A DNA stretch of 5,421 bases, taken from positions 1 through 5,421 of the forward strand of contig JAPLDV010000076.1 of the NCBI GenBank assembly GCA_026391235.1, in the 5' to 3' direction. This document shows positions 1 through 5,421 of the stretch, piece after piece (position 1 is the first letter of the stretch; every line of letters begins with the position of its first letter). Source of the DNA: Bacteroidia bacterium. GTDB taxonomy: Bacteria > Bacteroidota > Bacteroidia > Bacteroidales > UBA12481. The position numbers were made by a program, and so were the translations under genes. The notes under the pieces were generated by a model. The model was given only the letters and a program-made list of their open reading frames with translations, searched no databases and was not told the origin of the DNA.

Positions 1-1324
1 TCAGGAAAACACGGGTTTGGAACTGTTCCATTTTATCACCGAGCATAGCAGCATAAACATTGGGTTTGCAGGGCATGAAAGGAGCCCCGAAAAACCTGGA
101 GAAAGCTGCCTGCGGTTCGGTTACACCAGTCTCAGTACCAGCTAGTTTTGAAGTGTATCCCATCATAAACCATAACATTGCCTGCTCTTTATCCAATCGT
201 GAAACCGGAGGCAGAACACCATAAGCGTCTGCTGTGAGAAAGAGAATTGTTTTTGGATGCCCGGCAACAGATGATGGCTTGATATTCTTTAAGTAACTCA
301 AAGGAAATGAAGCTCTTGAATTTTCCGTATAGCGATTGTCGTAGAAATCAAAATGGCCATCAGGGTACACCATGGCATTTTCAACCATTGCACCATGAGT
401 CAGATAATCAGCCTTATGCATAACCGCATCATAAATATCGGGCTCTTTTTTGGGATTGATATCGATCATTTTTGCGTAACATCCAAACTCAAAGTTTGCA
501 ATGCCATCCTCGCTCCAGCCATGCTCGTCATCACCCAGGAGTGCCCGCGCGGGATCGGCTGATAAGGTTGTTTTGCCGGTGCCGGATAAGCCCAGAAGCA
601 AGGCGGAATCACCCTTGTCGCCTTCGTTTGCCGAACAGTGCAGTGGAAGGATCCCTCTGAGAGGAAGCAGATAATTCATTACGGTGAAGAGCATTTTCTT
701 CATGCTCCCCATATATGCTGAACCGATTACCATGCCGATCCGGCGATCATAATCCATGGCCACTATCAGGTCGGAAGTTTTTCCGTTGGGAAGTTTTCTT
801 AATTTACCTGCATATTTTTCACTGTCAAGTTTATGAAATGGCAGGGCCAGCAGGAGGAATCCGTTGTCGGCAAAACAGCTCCGCTGAATGTCGGCAGGTA
901 CCGGCCTGAACATATTGTCGATAAACAACGTGTGCAAAGCCCTGTACGTAACTACTTTAACCGGAAGCGCGTACTGACTGTCGGCCCCGATAACCCGGTC
1001 GGTTTCGTATAACCGGTCGGCAATATTCAGCTGGTCAACGGCATCCGAAAAGATCTGATCAAAAGTTTCTTCATCAATAGGAAGATTGTTTGCAGCGGTC
1101 CAATCGATATTGTTTTCACTTGAAAACCTTTTTACCATGTAAGTGTCTTTCGGACTGCGGCCTGTCGACTCAGGAGCTGTCCAGGTTGCTAATGCTCCTG
1201 ATTCCGTAACCATCGCCTCACGCCGCTCTGTAGCGGCTTTAATCATCTCAATTCTAGAGATATTGGAAAAAACCTTGGGATGCTTTTGCAGCGCCTCCAT
1301 AACCATAAATCTTGGATCTTTCAT
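1..1324 (-). CDS. pckA: Phosphoenolpyruvate carboxykinase (ATP), C-terminus cut by window edge
   Basis: The enzyme interconverts oxaloacetate + ATP and phosphoenolpyruvate + CO2 + ADP in the cytoplasm; it serves gluconeogenesis, or in many anaerobic Bacteroidota ATP-forming carboxylation toward succinate (family knowledge). I translated the minus strand: 441 codons are open without a frameshift. Visible landmarks are GRSPKD (55-60, substrate Arg56), Y204 and MKK (208-210), HCSAN (229-233, metal-binding His229), the kinase-1a P-loop GLSGTGKTT (245-253, Lys251), the metal-binding GDDEHGW (264-270, Asp266), ENSRASFP (334-341, Arg337) and TETGVTEP (397-404). All match the active-site residues I recall from the E. 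coli enzyme. ATP-type PckA is usually about 530-540 residues, so roughly 90-100 C-terminal residues lie beyond the left edge. The start MKDPRF is the first ATG downstream of a -7 promoter element. Residues about 100-200 differ from the E. coli protein, but the order of motifs is intact. Confidence 0.96.
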   Translation of the reverse strand, partial: MKDPRFMVMEALQKHPKVFSNISRIEMIKAATERREAMVTESGALATWTAPESTGRSPKDTYMVKRFSSENNIDWTAANNLPIDEETFDQIFSDAVDQLNIADRLYETDRVIGADSQYALPVKVVTYRALHTLFIDNMFRPVPADIQRSCFADNGFLLLALPFHKLDSEKYAGKLRKLPNGKTSDLIVAMDYDRRIGMVIGSAYMGSMKKMLFTVMNYLLPLRGILPLHCSANEGDKGDSALLLGLSGTGKTTLSADPARALLGDDEHGWSEDGIANFEFGCYAKMIDINPKKEPDIYDAVMHKADYLTHGAMVENAMVYPDGHFDFYDNRYTENSRASFPLSYLKNIKPSSVAGHPKTILFLTADAYGVLPPVSRLDKEQAMLWFMMGYTSKLAGTETGVTEPQAAFSRFFGAPFMPCKPNVYAAMLGDKMEQFQTRVFL

Positions 1325-1359
1325 AAGCCTGTTATTAATTCGACCATCTTGATAATGAA

Positions 1360-1367
1360 CAAAGATA
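1360..1367 (-). promoter_or_regulatory. Putative Bacteroidota -7 element for pckA
   Basis: Read on the minus strand this is TATCTTTG, a match to the Bacteroidota TAnnTTTG -7 consensus. It would place the transcription start near base 1353 and give a leader of roughly 30 nt before the pckA ATG. I see no convincing TTG-type -33 element at the usual distance upstream, so this rests on the -7 match and its position. Confidence 0.55.
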
Positions 1368-1433
1368 AAAAATGATCGTTATAGTTATATGAGCATATGT
1401 AAATGTATTGATCACCGGTGGATGGAATTGTTT

Positions 1434-1441
1434 TATATTTG
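1434..1441 (+). promoter_or_regulatory. Putative Bacteroidota -7 element for the ruvX-def-lipoprotein operon
   Basis: TATATTTG matches the TAnnTTTG consensus. A possible -33 TTG at 1408-1410 lies 23 bp upstream, somewhat further than usual. Transcription would start around 1447-1449, leaving only about 7-9 nt before the ruvX ATG at 1456. The element lies inside any longer reading of ruvX, which supports the short start. An 8-bp perfect palindrome, CACCGGTG (1413-1420), falls between the two candidate promoter boxes; it could be an operator but may be chance. Confidence 0.55.
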
Positions 1442-1455
1442 CAGTCAAACTGAGG

Positions 1456-1890
1456 ATGGCACGACTAATTGGAATAGATTATGGCCGGAAACGGACCGGA
1501 TTGGCAGTAACTGATCCGGAGCAGCGAATTGCGGGCGTTTTAGGTACGGTTGATTCTTATGGCATTTATGATTACCTCGGAAAGTACCTTCAGAAAGAAT
1601 TGGTTGAAGGCTTTGTTATCGGATTCCCCCGTCAGATGAATTTTCAGCCTTCTGAATCTGCCCCGCTGGTACAAGCTTTTGCCAAGGGCTTAACAAAGAA
1701 GTTTCCGGATATTCCGGTCTTTTGGGTTGATGAACGATTTACCTCAAAGATGGCTTTGCAATCCATGATTGACAGCGGATCATCAAAATCAGACCGAAGG
1801 GATAAAGACAATATTGATGCAGTGAGTGCAGCAATAATCCTTGAATCCTGGTTACAGCAAAAACTGAATGAGCGGGAAAGGCAATTATGA
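1456..1890 (+). CDS. ruvX: YqgF/RuvX family: pre-16S rRNA nuclease / putative Holliday junction resolvase
   Basis: This 144-residue protein has an RNase H-like fold. Family members are linked to 16S rRNA 5'-end maturation and were earlier proposed as Holliday junction resolvases. Visible motifs are the first strand IGIDYGRKRTG (5-15) with catalytic Asp8, VIGFPRQMN (54-62, replacing the usual VxGLPxxM), VDERFTS (91-97) with Asp92 and Glu93, and NIDAVSAAIILES (119-131) with Asp121. The length is normal for the family. I chose the ATG at 1456 because the protein then begins just before the family's first strand, and because an in-frame TTG at 1408 would put the -7 promoter inside the gene and add a tail the family lacks. 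The stop overlaps the def start in ATGA (1887-1890), which implies translational coupling. Confidence 0.93.
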   Translation: MARLIGIDYGRKRTGLAVTDPEQRIAGVLGTVDSYGIYDYLGKYLQKELVEGFVIGFPRQMNFQPSESAPLVQAFAKGLTKKFPDIPVFWVDERFTSKMALQSMIDSGSSKSDRRDKDNIDAVSAAIILESWLQQKLNERERQL

Positions 1891-2453
1891 TACTACCGGT
1901 ATATGCATTTGGATCCCCGGTGCTGCGAAAAATCGCGGTCGATATAGCCCCTGAGTATGCAGGACTAAGTGAATTGGTTGAAAACATGTTTGAAACCATG
2001 AAGGCTGCCGATGGGGTAGGCCTGGCAGCTCCTCAGGTCGGACTGCCGATCAGGCTGTTTGTTATGGATGCACGCATCTATGCCGAACATGAACCATCCC
2101 TTGCTGATTTCAGAAAAGTATTTATCAATGCACATATTGTCGAAAAGGGCGGCGAGGAGGAACTTATTGAGGAAGGTTGCCTGAGCATACCCAATATACA
2201 TGAGGATATTTTGCGCCGGGGGAAAATTCGTATCAGTTATGTGGATGAGAGTTTCTCTCCTTTCGAAGAATGGTATGAAGGCATGGCGGCCCGGATTATC
2301 CAGCACGAATATGATCACCTCGACGGGATCATGTTCCCTGATTTGGTTAATCCATTGAAAAAGACATTACTAAGGAGTAAACTGAGAGATATTTCCAAAG
2401 GCAAGGTTGCCGTTAAGTATAAAATGATATTCCCTTTAAAAAATAAAATATGA
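1887..2453 (+). CDS. def: Peptide deformylase
   Basis: This cytoplasmic metalloenzyme removes the N-formyl group from nascent proteins. All three signature motifs are present in the 188-residue protein: GVGLAAPQVG (43-52), EEGCLSIP (95-102) with metal ligand Cys98, and QHEYDHLDG (139-147) with ligands His140 and His144 and catalytic Glu141. The section between motifs 1 and 2 (about 60-93) is longer than in E. coli Def and rich in acidic residues, which I associate with Bacteroidota deformylases (from memory). The gene starts inside the ruvX stop (ATGA) and ends inside the start of the lipoprotein gene (ATGA, 2450-2453). All three proteins are therefore very probably made from one mRNA. The C-terminal tail (about 155-188) is basic. 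Confidence 0.96.
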   Translation: MILPVYAFGSPVLRKIAVDIAPEYAGLSELVENMFETMKAADGVGLAAPQVGLPIRLFVMDARIYAEHEPSLADFRKVFINAHIVEKGGEEELIEEGCLSIPNIHEDILRRGKIRISYVDESFSPFEEWYEGMAARIIQHEYDHLDGIMFPDLVNPLKKTLLRSKLRDISKGKVAVKYKMIFPLKNKI

Positions 2454-2977
2454 GGTTCAATAAAATCGTACTGTTCGTTTGCACAGTATTTCTGATTACC
2501 AGCTGTGGCGTGAACTCGGAGAAGAAAAAAATCCTCGACCGGATCGCGGCTAATGAAGCCAGGATCTTCGGGGATTCAACCGCAACAATCCCGGATCAGA
2601 AAACAGGGATGGAGATGATACAGGCGTATACAGATTATGTAAATAACTGGCCAAAGGACACGATTTCAGCTGAATTCCTGTTCAAAGGGGCCGAGATTGC
2701 CATGAACCTTAACCAATCAGGGATGGCAATAGAGTATTACAACCGGATTTTGCTGTCATACCCCACATTCAAAAAAAGGCCATATTGCATATTTTTACAA
2801 GCCTTTATACTTGAAAACCAGATGAATCAATATGATCAGGCCAAGGCCCGCTATCAGGAATTTATCGATAAATATCCTGATCATTTATTGGTTAAGGATG
2901 CCCAGGCATCAATAGAAAACATGGGAAAACCGATTGAGGAACTAATAAAACAGTGGGATAAAAAAAATTCACAGTGA
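2450..2977 (+). CDS. Small lipoprotein with TPR-like helical repeats, function unknown
   Basis: The product is 175 residues. It starts with a short basic n-region (MRFNK), a hydrophobic stretch (6-15) and a lipobox LITSC whose Cys19 would be the lipidated first residue. What follows the Cys (GVNSEKKK) lacks the acidic cluster of known Bacteroidota surface-export signals, so I infer a periplasm-facing lipoprotein. Residues about 72-105 and 112-150 read as paired amphipathic helices in a tetratricopeptide pattern (AEFLFKGAEIAMNL, then AIEYYNRILLSYP, then AKARYQEFIDKYPDH), recalling BamD/YbgF-like proteins. The helices suggest a scaffold or protein-binding role, but no specific partner can be named. 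It is translationally coupled to def through ATGA and is last in the operon, followed directly by a terminator. The lipoprotein call is strong; the TPR call is moderate. Confidence 0.85.
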   Translation: MRFNKIVLFVCTVFLITSCGVNSEKKKILDRIAANEARIFGDSTATIPDQKTGMEMIQAYTDYVNNWPKDTISAEFLFKGAEIAMNLNQSGMAIEYYNRILLSYPTFKKRPYCIFLQAFILENQMNQYDQAKARYQEFIDKYPDHLLVKDAQASIENMGKPIEELIKQWDKKNSQ

Positions 2978-3000
2978 TTTTTCCAACTTAGGTTGAAAAA
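2978..3000 (+). other. Small hairpin directly after the lipoprotein stop codon
   Basis: TTTTTCCAAC (2978-2987) and GTTGAAAAA (2992-3000) can form a 9-bp stem with one bulged C and a TTAG loop. It begins at the base after the stop codon. Its right-hand A-run (2996-3000) is also the left edge of the terminator stem that follows, so the outer A-U pairs of the two hairpins compete. It may protect the mRNA 3' end or tune the terminator, or it may be incidental. Confidence 0.4.
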
Positions 3001-3032
3001 AGCGTCTATTCATTCCGATAGGCGCTTTTTTT
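2996..3032 (+). terminator. Intrinsic terminator of the ruvX-def-lipoprotein operon
   Basis: The left arm at 2996-3009 pairs with the right arm at 3018-3031 over 14 positions, all complementary except one G-T pair. The core is GCGTCTAT against ATAGGCGC, the loop is 8 nt (TCATTCCG), and an A-run precedes the core while seven Ts (3026-3032) follow it. This is a textbook intrinsic terminator, and with A- and T-runs on opposite sides it could also work on the other strand. The T-run touches the comEC ATG at 3033. Confidence 0.85.
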
Positions 3033-4607
3033 ATGGGTAATGAAATCCTGGTTTGTTTAGCCGGACTGGTCACGGGCATTCTGGCTTCATGTGGTTTTCT
3101 GCATGAAGATCTGCTTAACTATCTGATTCCATTAATGATGGCTGTATTGGCTTCCATCCTCTGGAAACCCGGCTGGTTTGGAATTAGTAGTTATCAAGTG
3201 TTTTCATGGCTATCGGGATTTTGTTGTTTCTTTTTAACAGGATGGATTTTAGTGTCAACAAACCGGTTCCAACCGGGCGAAAACCAGCCTGCCCAGTCGC
3301 AAATCATCGCAAAGGTGGTCACTTACCGGGAAGTCACTGAAAAGATGGGACAGTTAGTGATACGCGTAAAATATGAACGTAACAGTGGTATTTGGGAAAG
3401 GCGGACAGGCAGGATGGTTTTGGTGGTGAAGCCGGATAAGGTGGTGTCGTATAATCCGGGCGATATCTGGCAATTCGGATCGATTACCATTACAGCTGTC
3501 TCGGCCAAGCCAACGAAAAACGGCTTCATTCCCAGAAGATACTGGCTTTCAAGGGGAGTCAGCTATGAGGCAAGGCTCGTACCCGGTCAGGGGAAGCTGG
3601 TCAGGCCCAGCCGCATGCCATCACTTCTGGGCTTTTTTGGTCGGTGGCAGCAAACTCTTTCTGATCGTGTCGACAGGATAGCCCTTTCAGAATCCAGTCG
3701 TTCGCTTGTTAAAGCCATGATCCTCGGGGACCGAAGTGATGTTTCAAGTTCCACCATGACAGATTTTTCACGTGCCGGGATCATTCATGTACTTTCGGTT
3801 TCCGGATTGCACGTTGGGATAATATATTTCATTATAGCATGGTTATTGAGGAAGGTTGTATTCCTGGGGACAAAAATCAGGTCTGTTCTCTGCCTGTGCG
3901 TTGTTTGGCTTTATGCAGGCGTTACCGGTTTCAGCCCCTCGGCCCTTAGATCTGCCGGGATGATAACTCTTTTTGAATTTTCCAAAATAGGCAGGCGCGG
4001 TACCCCGGGGCTGGAGGTATTAACCGGTACCGCGGTAATTCATTGTCTGATTGATCCTTACACCGTTTTCAGTGCCGGTGCCCAATTGTCCTATCTTGCC
4101 GTGGCAGGAATTTTTATCTGGAATCCGGTTTTTAATCGGGTTTTGGTGAAATTAAATAGATTTGCCAGGTATTTTGCAGGTTCCATAGCCATTTCACTCG
4201 CGGCACAAAGCCTGATCACTCCGGTCCTTCTATTCTGGTTCGGCTGGTTTCCTCTATACTTCCTCATCGGAAACATGGTTTTGCTGCCCTTGATGGTTTT
4301 CAGTTTCTATCTGGGACTGGTTATTACCATCCTGGATTTTGCACGATTATCAATCCCGCTGTTATGCAAGGGAATGGATGCTATTATCGGGATTGTGATG
4401 AATGGTGCCGGATGGCTGGGTAATCTGCCGGGGAATCTGGTCAAACCCGAAGGGCTGGTCTGGTCAGATCTGGTCCTCTATTATCTTATCCTTTTCTCAA
4501 TCAGGTTATATTGTGATAAGCCGGATCCGCGAATTATTAAACGGATACTGGCAGGAACCGGATTCATCTTACTGGCGCGCTATACCGGAATTCTGATTTT
4601 AGGATGA
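3033..4607 (+). CDS. comEC: ComEC/Rec2-family DNA-uptake channel, short form without a metallo-beta-lactamase domain
   Basis: ComEC is the inner-membrane channel that carries single-stranded DNA into the cytoplasm during natural transformation. The 524-residue protein has three N-terminal membrane segments (about 5-22, 28-44, 55-75). Next comes a soluble beta-rich region of DUF4131 type (about 89-190), then the polytopic competence domain (about 225-495). Diagnostic motifs are LVKAMILGDRSD (225-236), the hallmark SVSGLHVG (255-262) and YAGVTGFSPSALRSAG (294-309). About eight more hydrophobic segments follow, the last at about 504-523. There is no C-terminal metallo-beta-lactamase domain, and at 524 residues it is shorter than the roughly 650-700 I recall for many Bacteroidota ComECs. 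ATG 3033 is the first ATG after an in-frame stop at 2994-2996; the next Met codons are at residues 35-36. It sits directly behind a terminator, so it probably has its own promoter or depends on read-through. Whether the organism is transformable cannot be told from this window. Confidence 0.9.
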   Translation: MGNEILVCLAGLVTGILASCGFLHEDLLNYLIPLMMAVLASILWKPGWFGISSYQVFSWLSGFCCFFLTGWILVSTNRFQPGENQPAQSQIIAKVVTYREVTEKMGQLVIRVKYERNSGIWERRTGRMVLVVKPDKVVSYNPGDIWQFGSITITAVSAKPTKNGFIPRRYWLSRGVSYEARLVPGQGKLVRPSRMPSLLGFFGRWQQTLSDRVDRIALSESSRSLVKAMILGDRSDVSSSTMTDFSRAGIIHVLSVSGLHVGIIYFIIAWLLRKVVFLGTKIRSVLCLCVVWLYAGVTGFSPSALRSAGMITLFEFSKIGRRGTPGLEVLTGTAVIHCLIDPYTVFSAGAQLSYLAVAGIFIWNPVFNRVLVKLNRFARYFAGSIAISLAAQSLITPVLLFWFGWFPLYFLIGNMVLLPLMVFSFYLGLVITILDFARLSIPLLCKGMDAIIGIVMNGAGWLGNLPGNLVKPEGLVWSDLVLYYLILFSIRLYCDKPDPRIIKRILAGTGFILLARYTGILILG

Positions 4608-4612
4608 TCAGA

Positions 4613-5227
4613 TTACCATTCAAGTGTCCCCAGCCCCTGGCGGACAATTTTGATGTCGGGTCCGGTACAGTCAACAATTGTGGAGGGTACATTATTCCCA
4701 AACCCCCCATCGATGACCAGGTCAACAAGGTGTCCCATATCGTCGTGAATGAGTTCCGGATCTGTGGTATAATCCAGAATAACATCGCCGCTGTGAACCG
4801 ATGTTGTAAGAATGGGATTTCCTAACACCCGGATAATCTCCAGGATTATGGGATTGTCGGGAATACGGATACCAACCGTTTTCTTTTTGCTTTTAAGGAT
4901 TTTTGGAACATTGTTGCTCGCCTCCAAAATAAAGGTAAATGGCCCGGGCAGGTTTCGCCTCATGAGCTTATATATTGTATTATCAATGGGTTTCGTAAAA
5001 TCAGACAAATGGCTCAGGTCGTAAACCAGGAATGAAAAATTTGCCTTCTCCGATCTTAATCCCTTAATCTGGGCTACCCGTTCGATGGCCTTGCCTTTTG
5101 TAATATCGCAACCCAATCCATATACAGTATCTGTAGGATAAATGATTACCCCTCCGTCCTTCAGAATTTCCACAACCCTGTTGATTTCTTTTGGGTTTGG
5201 ATTTTCGGGGTAAATCTTCCGGATCAT
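4613..5227 (-). CDS. YrdC/Sua5/YciO-family protein, YciO-like (possible threonylcarbamoyl-AMP synthase)
   Basis: Family members TsaC/Sua5 make threonylcarbamoyl-AMP from threonine, bicarbonate and ATP for the t6A37 modification of ANN-decoding tRNAs. The 204-residue protein shows the YrdC fold: PTDTVYGLG (31-39), KGLR (55-58), LPGPFTFIL (93-101), GIRIPDNP (119-126), TTSVHSGD (141-148) and PSTIVD (181-186). The overall layout, the NFSFLVYDLSHLSDF stretch (63-77), the ending near RQGLG and the length resemble E. coli YciO more than TsaC. YciO is a paralogue whose role is less certain, so I give no symbol. I placed the start at 5227 because its A is also the last base of the upstream aldolase stop (TGATG); a longer in-frame start at 5323 would lie wholly within that gene and add a tail the family lacks. 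It is probably co-transcribed with the aldolase and converges on comEC with a 5-bp gap. Confidence 0.9.
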   Translation of the reverse strand: MIRKIYPENPNPKEINRVVEILKDGGVIIYPTDTVYGLGCDITKGKAIERVAQIKGLRSEKANFSFLVYDLSHLSDFTKPIDNTIYKLMRRNLPGPFTFILEASNNVPKILKSKKKTVGIRIPDNPIILEIIRVLGNPILTTSVHSGDVILDYTTDPELIHDDMGHLVDLVIDGGFGNNVPSTIVDCTGPDIKIVRQGLGTLEW

Positions 5228-5421
5228 CAGGAATTCAATTTCCGGTAGTCGGACAGGAATTTCTCCAATCCGATGGTTGTAAGCGGGTGTTCGATCAATC
5301 CGAGGATGGGTTGCAACGGGCAAGTTACAACATCTGCTCCTGCTTCAGCGCACTGAACAATATGCATGCTTGAGCGAATGGAGGCTGCAAGCACTTGGGT
5401 TTCAAATCCGTAATAACGATA
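5227..5421 (-). CDS. Transaldolase / fructose-6-phosphate aldolase family, C-terminal end only
   Basis: The minus strand from the right edge reads 64 residues to a TGA at 5229-5227. It contains YGFETQVLAASIR (4-16), a histidine (20), CAEAGADVVTCPLQ (24-37) and EHPLTTIGLEKFLSDYRK (44-61). This is the conserved C-terminus of the small (about 215-220 residue) transaldolase/F6P-aldolase family, where E. coli FsaA has QVIAASVR, AGADIAT and HPLTDKGLEKFLADW-type segments. The catalytic lysine would lie outside the window, so transaldolase (pentose phosphate pathway) cannot be separated from fructose-6-phosphate aldolase here. The stop overlaps the following gene's start by one base (TGATG). Confidence 0.9.
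   Translation of the reverse strand, partial: YRYYGFETQVLAASIRSSMHIVQCAEAGADVVTCPLQPILGLIEHPLTTIGLEKFLSDYRKLNS

Noticed and set aside
353..909. Several plus-strand open frames of 60-70 codons across pckA
   Set aside because: They are antisense to the conserved PEP carboxykinase reading frame, which is open without interruption.
1385..1398. ATATG-AG-CATAT inverted repeat in the divergent promoter region as an operator
   Set aside because: The arms are only 5 bp in an AT-rich stretch and match no regulator site I can name, so chance is likely.
1408..1455. A TTG start for ruvX giving 16 extra N-terminal residues
   Set aside because: The extension contains the TATATTTG promoter element and does not match the family N-terminus, whereas ATG 1456 leads directly into IGIDYG.
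1965..2318. A 117-codon minus-strand open frame across def
   Set aside because: It is antisense to the clearly conserved deformylase motifs, has no promoter or family resemblance, and is explained as a shadow frame.
3078..3095. A lipobox-like ILASC ending at residue 20 of ComEC
   Set aside because: The n-region has no basic residue and ComEC is a polytopic membrane protein; the segment is better read as the first membrane helix.
5228..5323. A longer start for the YciO-like protein (32 extra residues)
   Set aside because: The region is the C-terminal coding part of the aldolase gene in another frame, and the TGATG junction gives a natural start at 5227.

Overview
The window looks like ordinary chromosomal DNA from a member of the Bacteroidota. 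Three things point that way. Two TAnnTTTG-type -7 promoter elements lie back to back between the divergent genes. The genes lack convincing Shine-Dalgarno sites. The proteins resemble Bacteroidota versions of their families, including the PEP carboxykinase, a deformylase with an extended middle section, and a ComEC without a metallo-beta-lactamase domain. No mobile element, CRISPR array, tRNA or rRNA is visible. The assignment to phylum is inferred from motifs and memory of the families, not from a search.

Layout, left to right: (1) Bases 1-1324, minus strand: pckA, ATP-dependent phosphoenolpyruvate carboxykinase. About 441 N-terminal and central residues are present and the C-terminus runs off the left edge. 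(2) Bases 1325-1455: a 131-bp divergent promoter region with one -7 element facing each way. (3) Bases 1456-2977, plus strand: a tight operon of ruvX (yqgF), def and a small TPR-like lipoprotein, joined by two ATGA stop/start overlaps. (4) Bases 2978-3032: a small hairpin followed by a strong intrinsic terminator whose T-run ends directly against the next start codon. (5) Bases 3033-4607, plus strand: a short comEC-type DNA-uptake channel gene. (6) Bases 4613-5227, minus strand: a YrdC/Sua5/YciO-family gene, convergent with comEC across only 5 bp. (7) Bases 5227-5421, minus strand: the C-terminal end of a transaldolase/fructose-6-phosphate aldolase (fsa/tal) gene, whose TGA shares a base with the ATG of the YciO-like gene.

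The functions are mostly housekeeping. PckA and the aldolase belong to central carbon metabolism; RuvX (16S rRNA maturation or recombination), deformylase and the YrdC-family protein belong to the translation and RNA machinery; ComEC moves single-stranded DNA across the inner membrane. I do not see a clearly new system. The points most worth a second look are the terminator flush against the comEC start codon, the YciO-like rather than classical TsaC signature of the YrdC-family protein, and the lipoprotein of unknown role coupled to ruvX-def.
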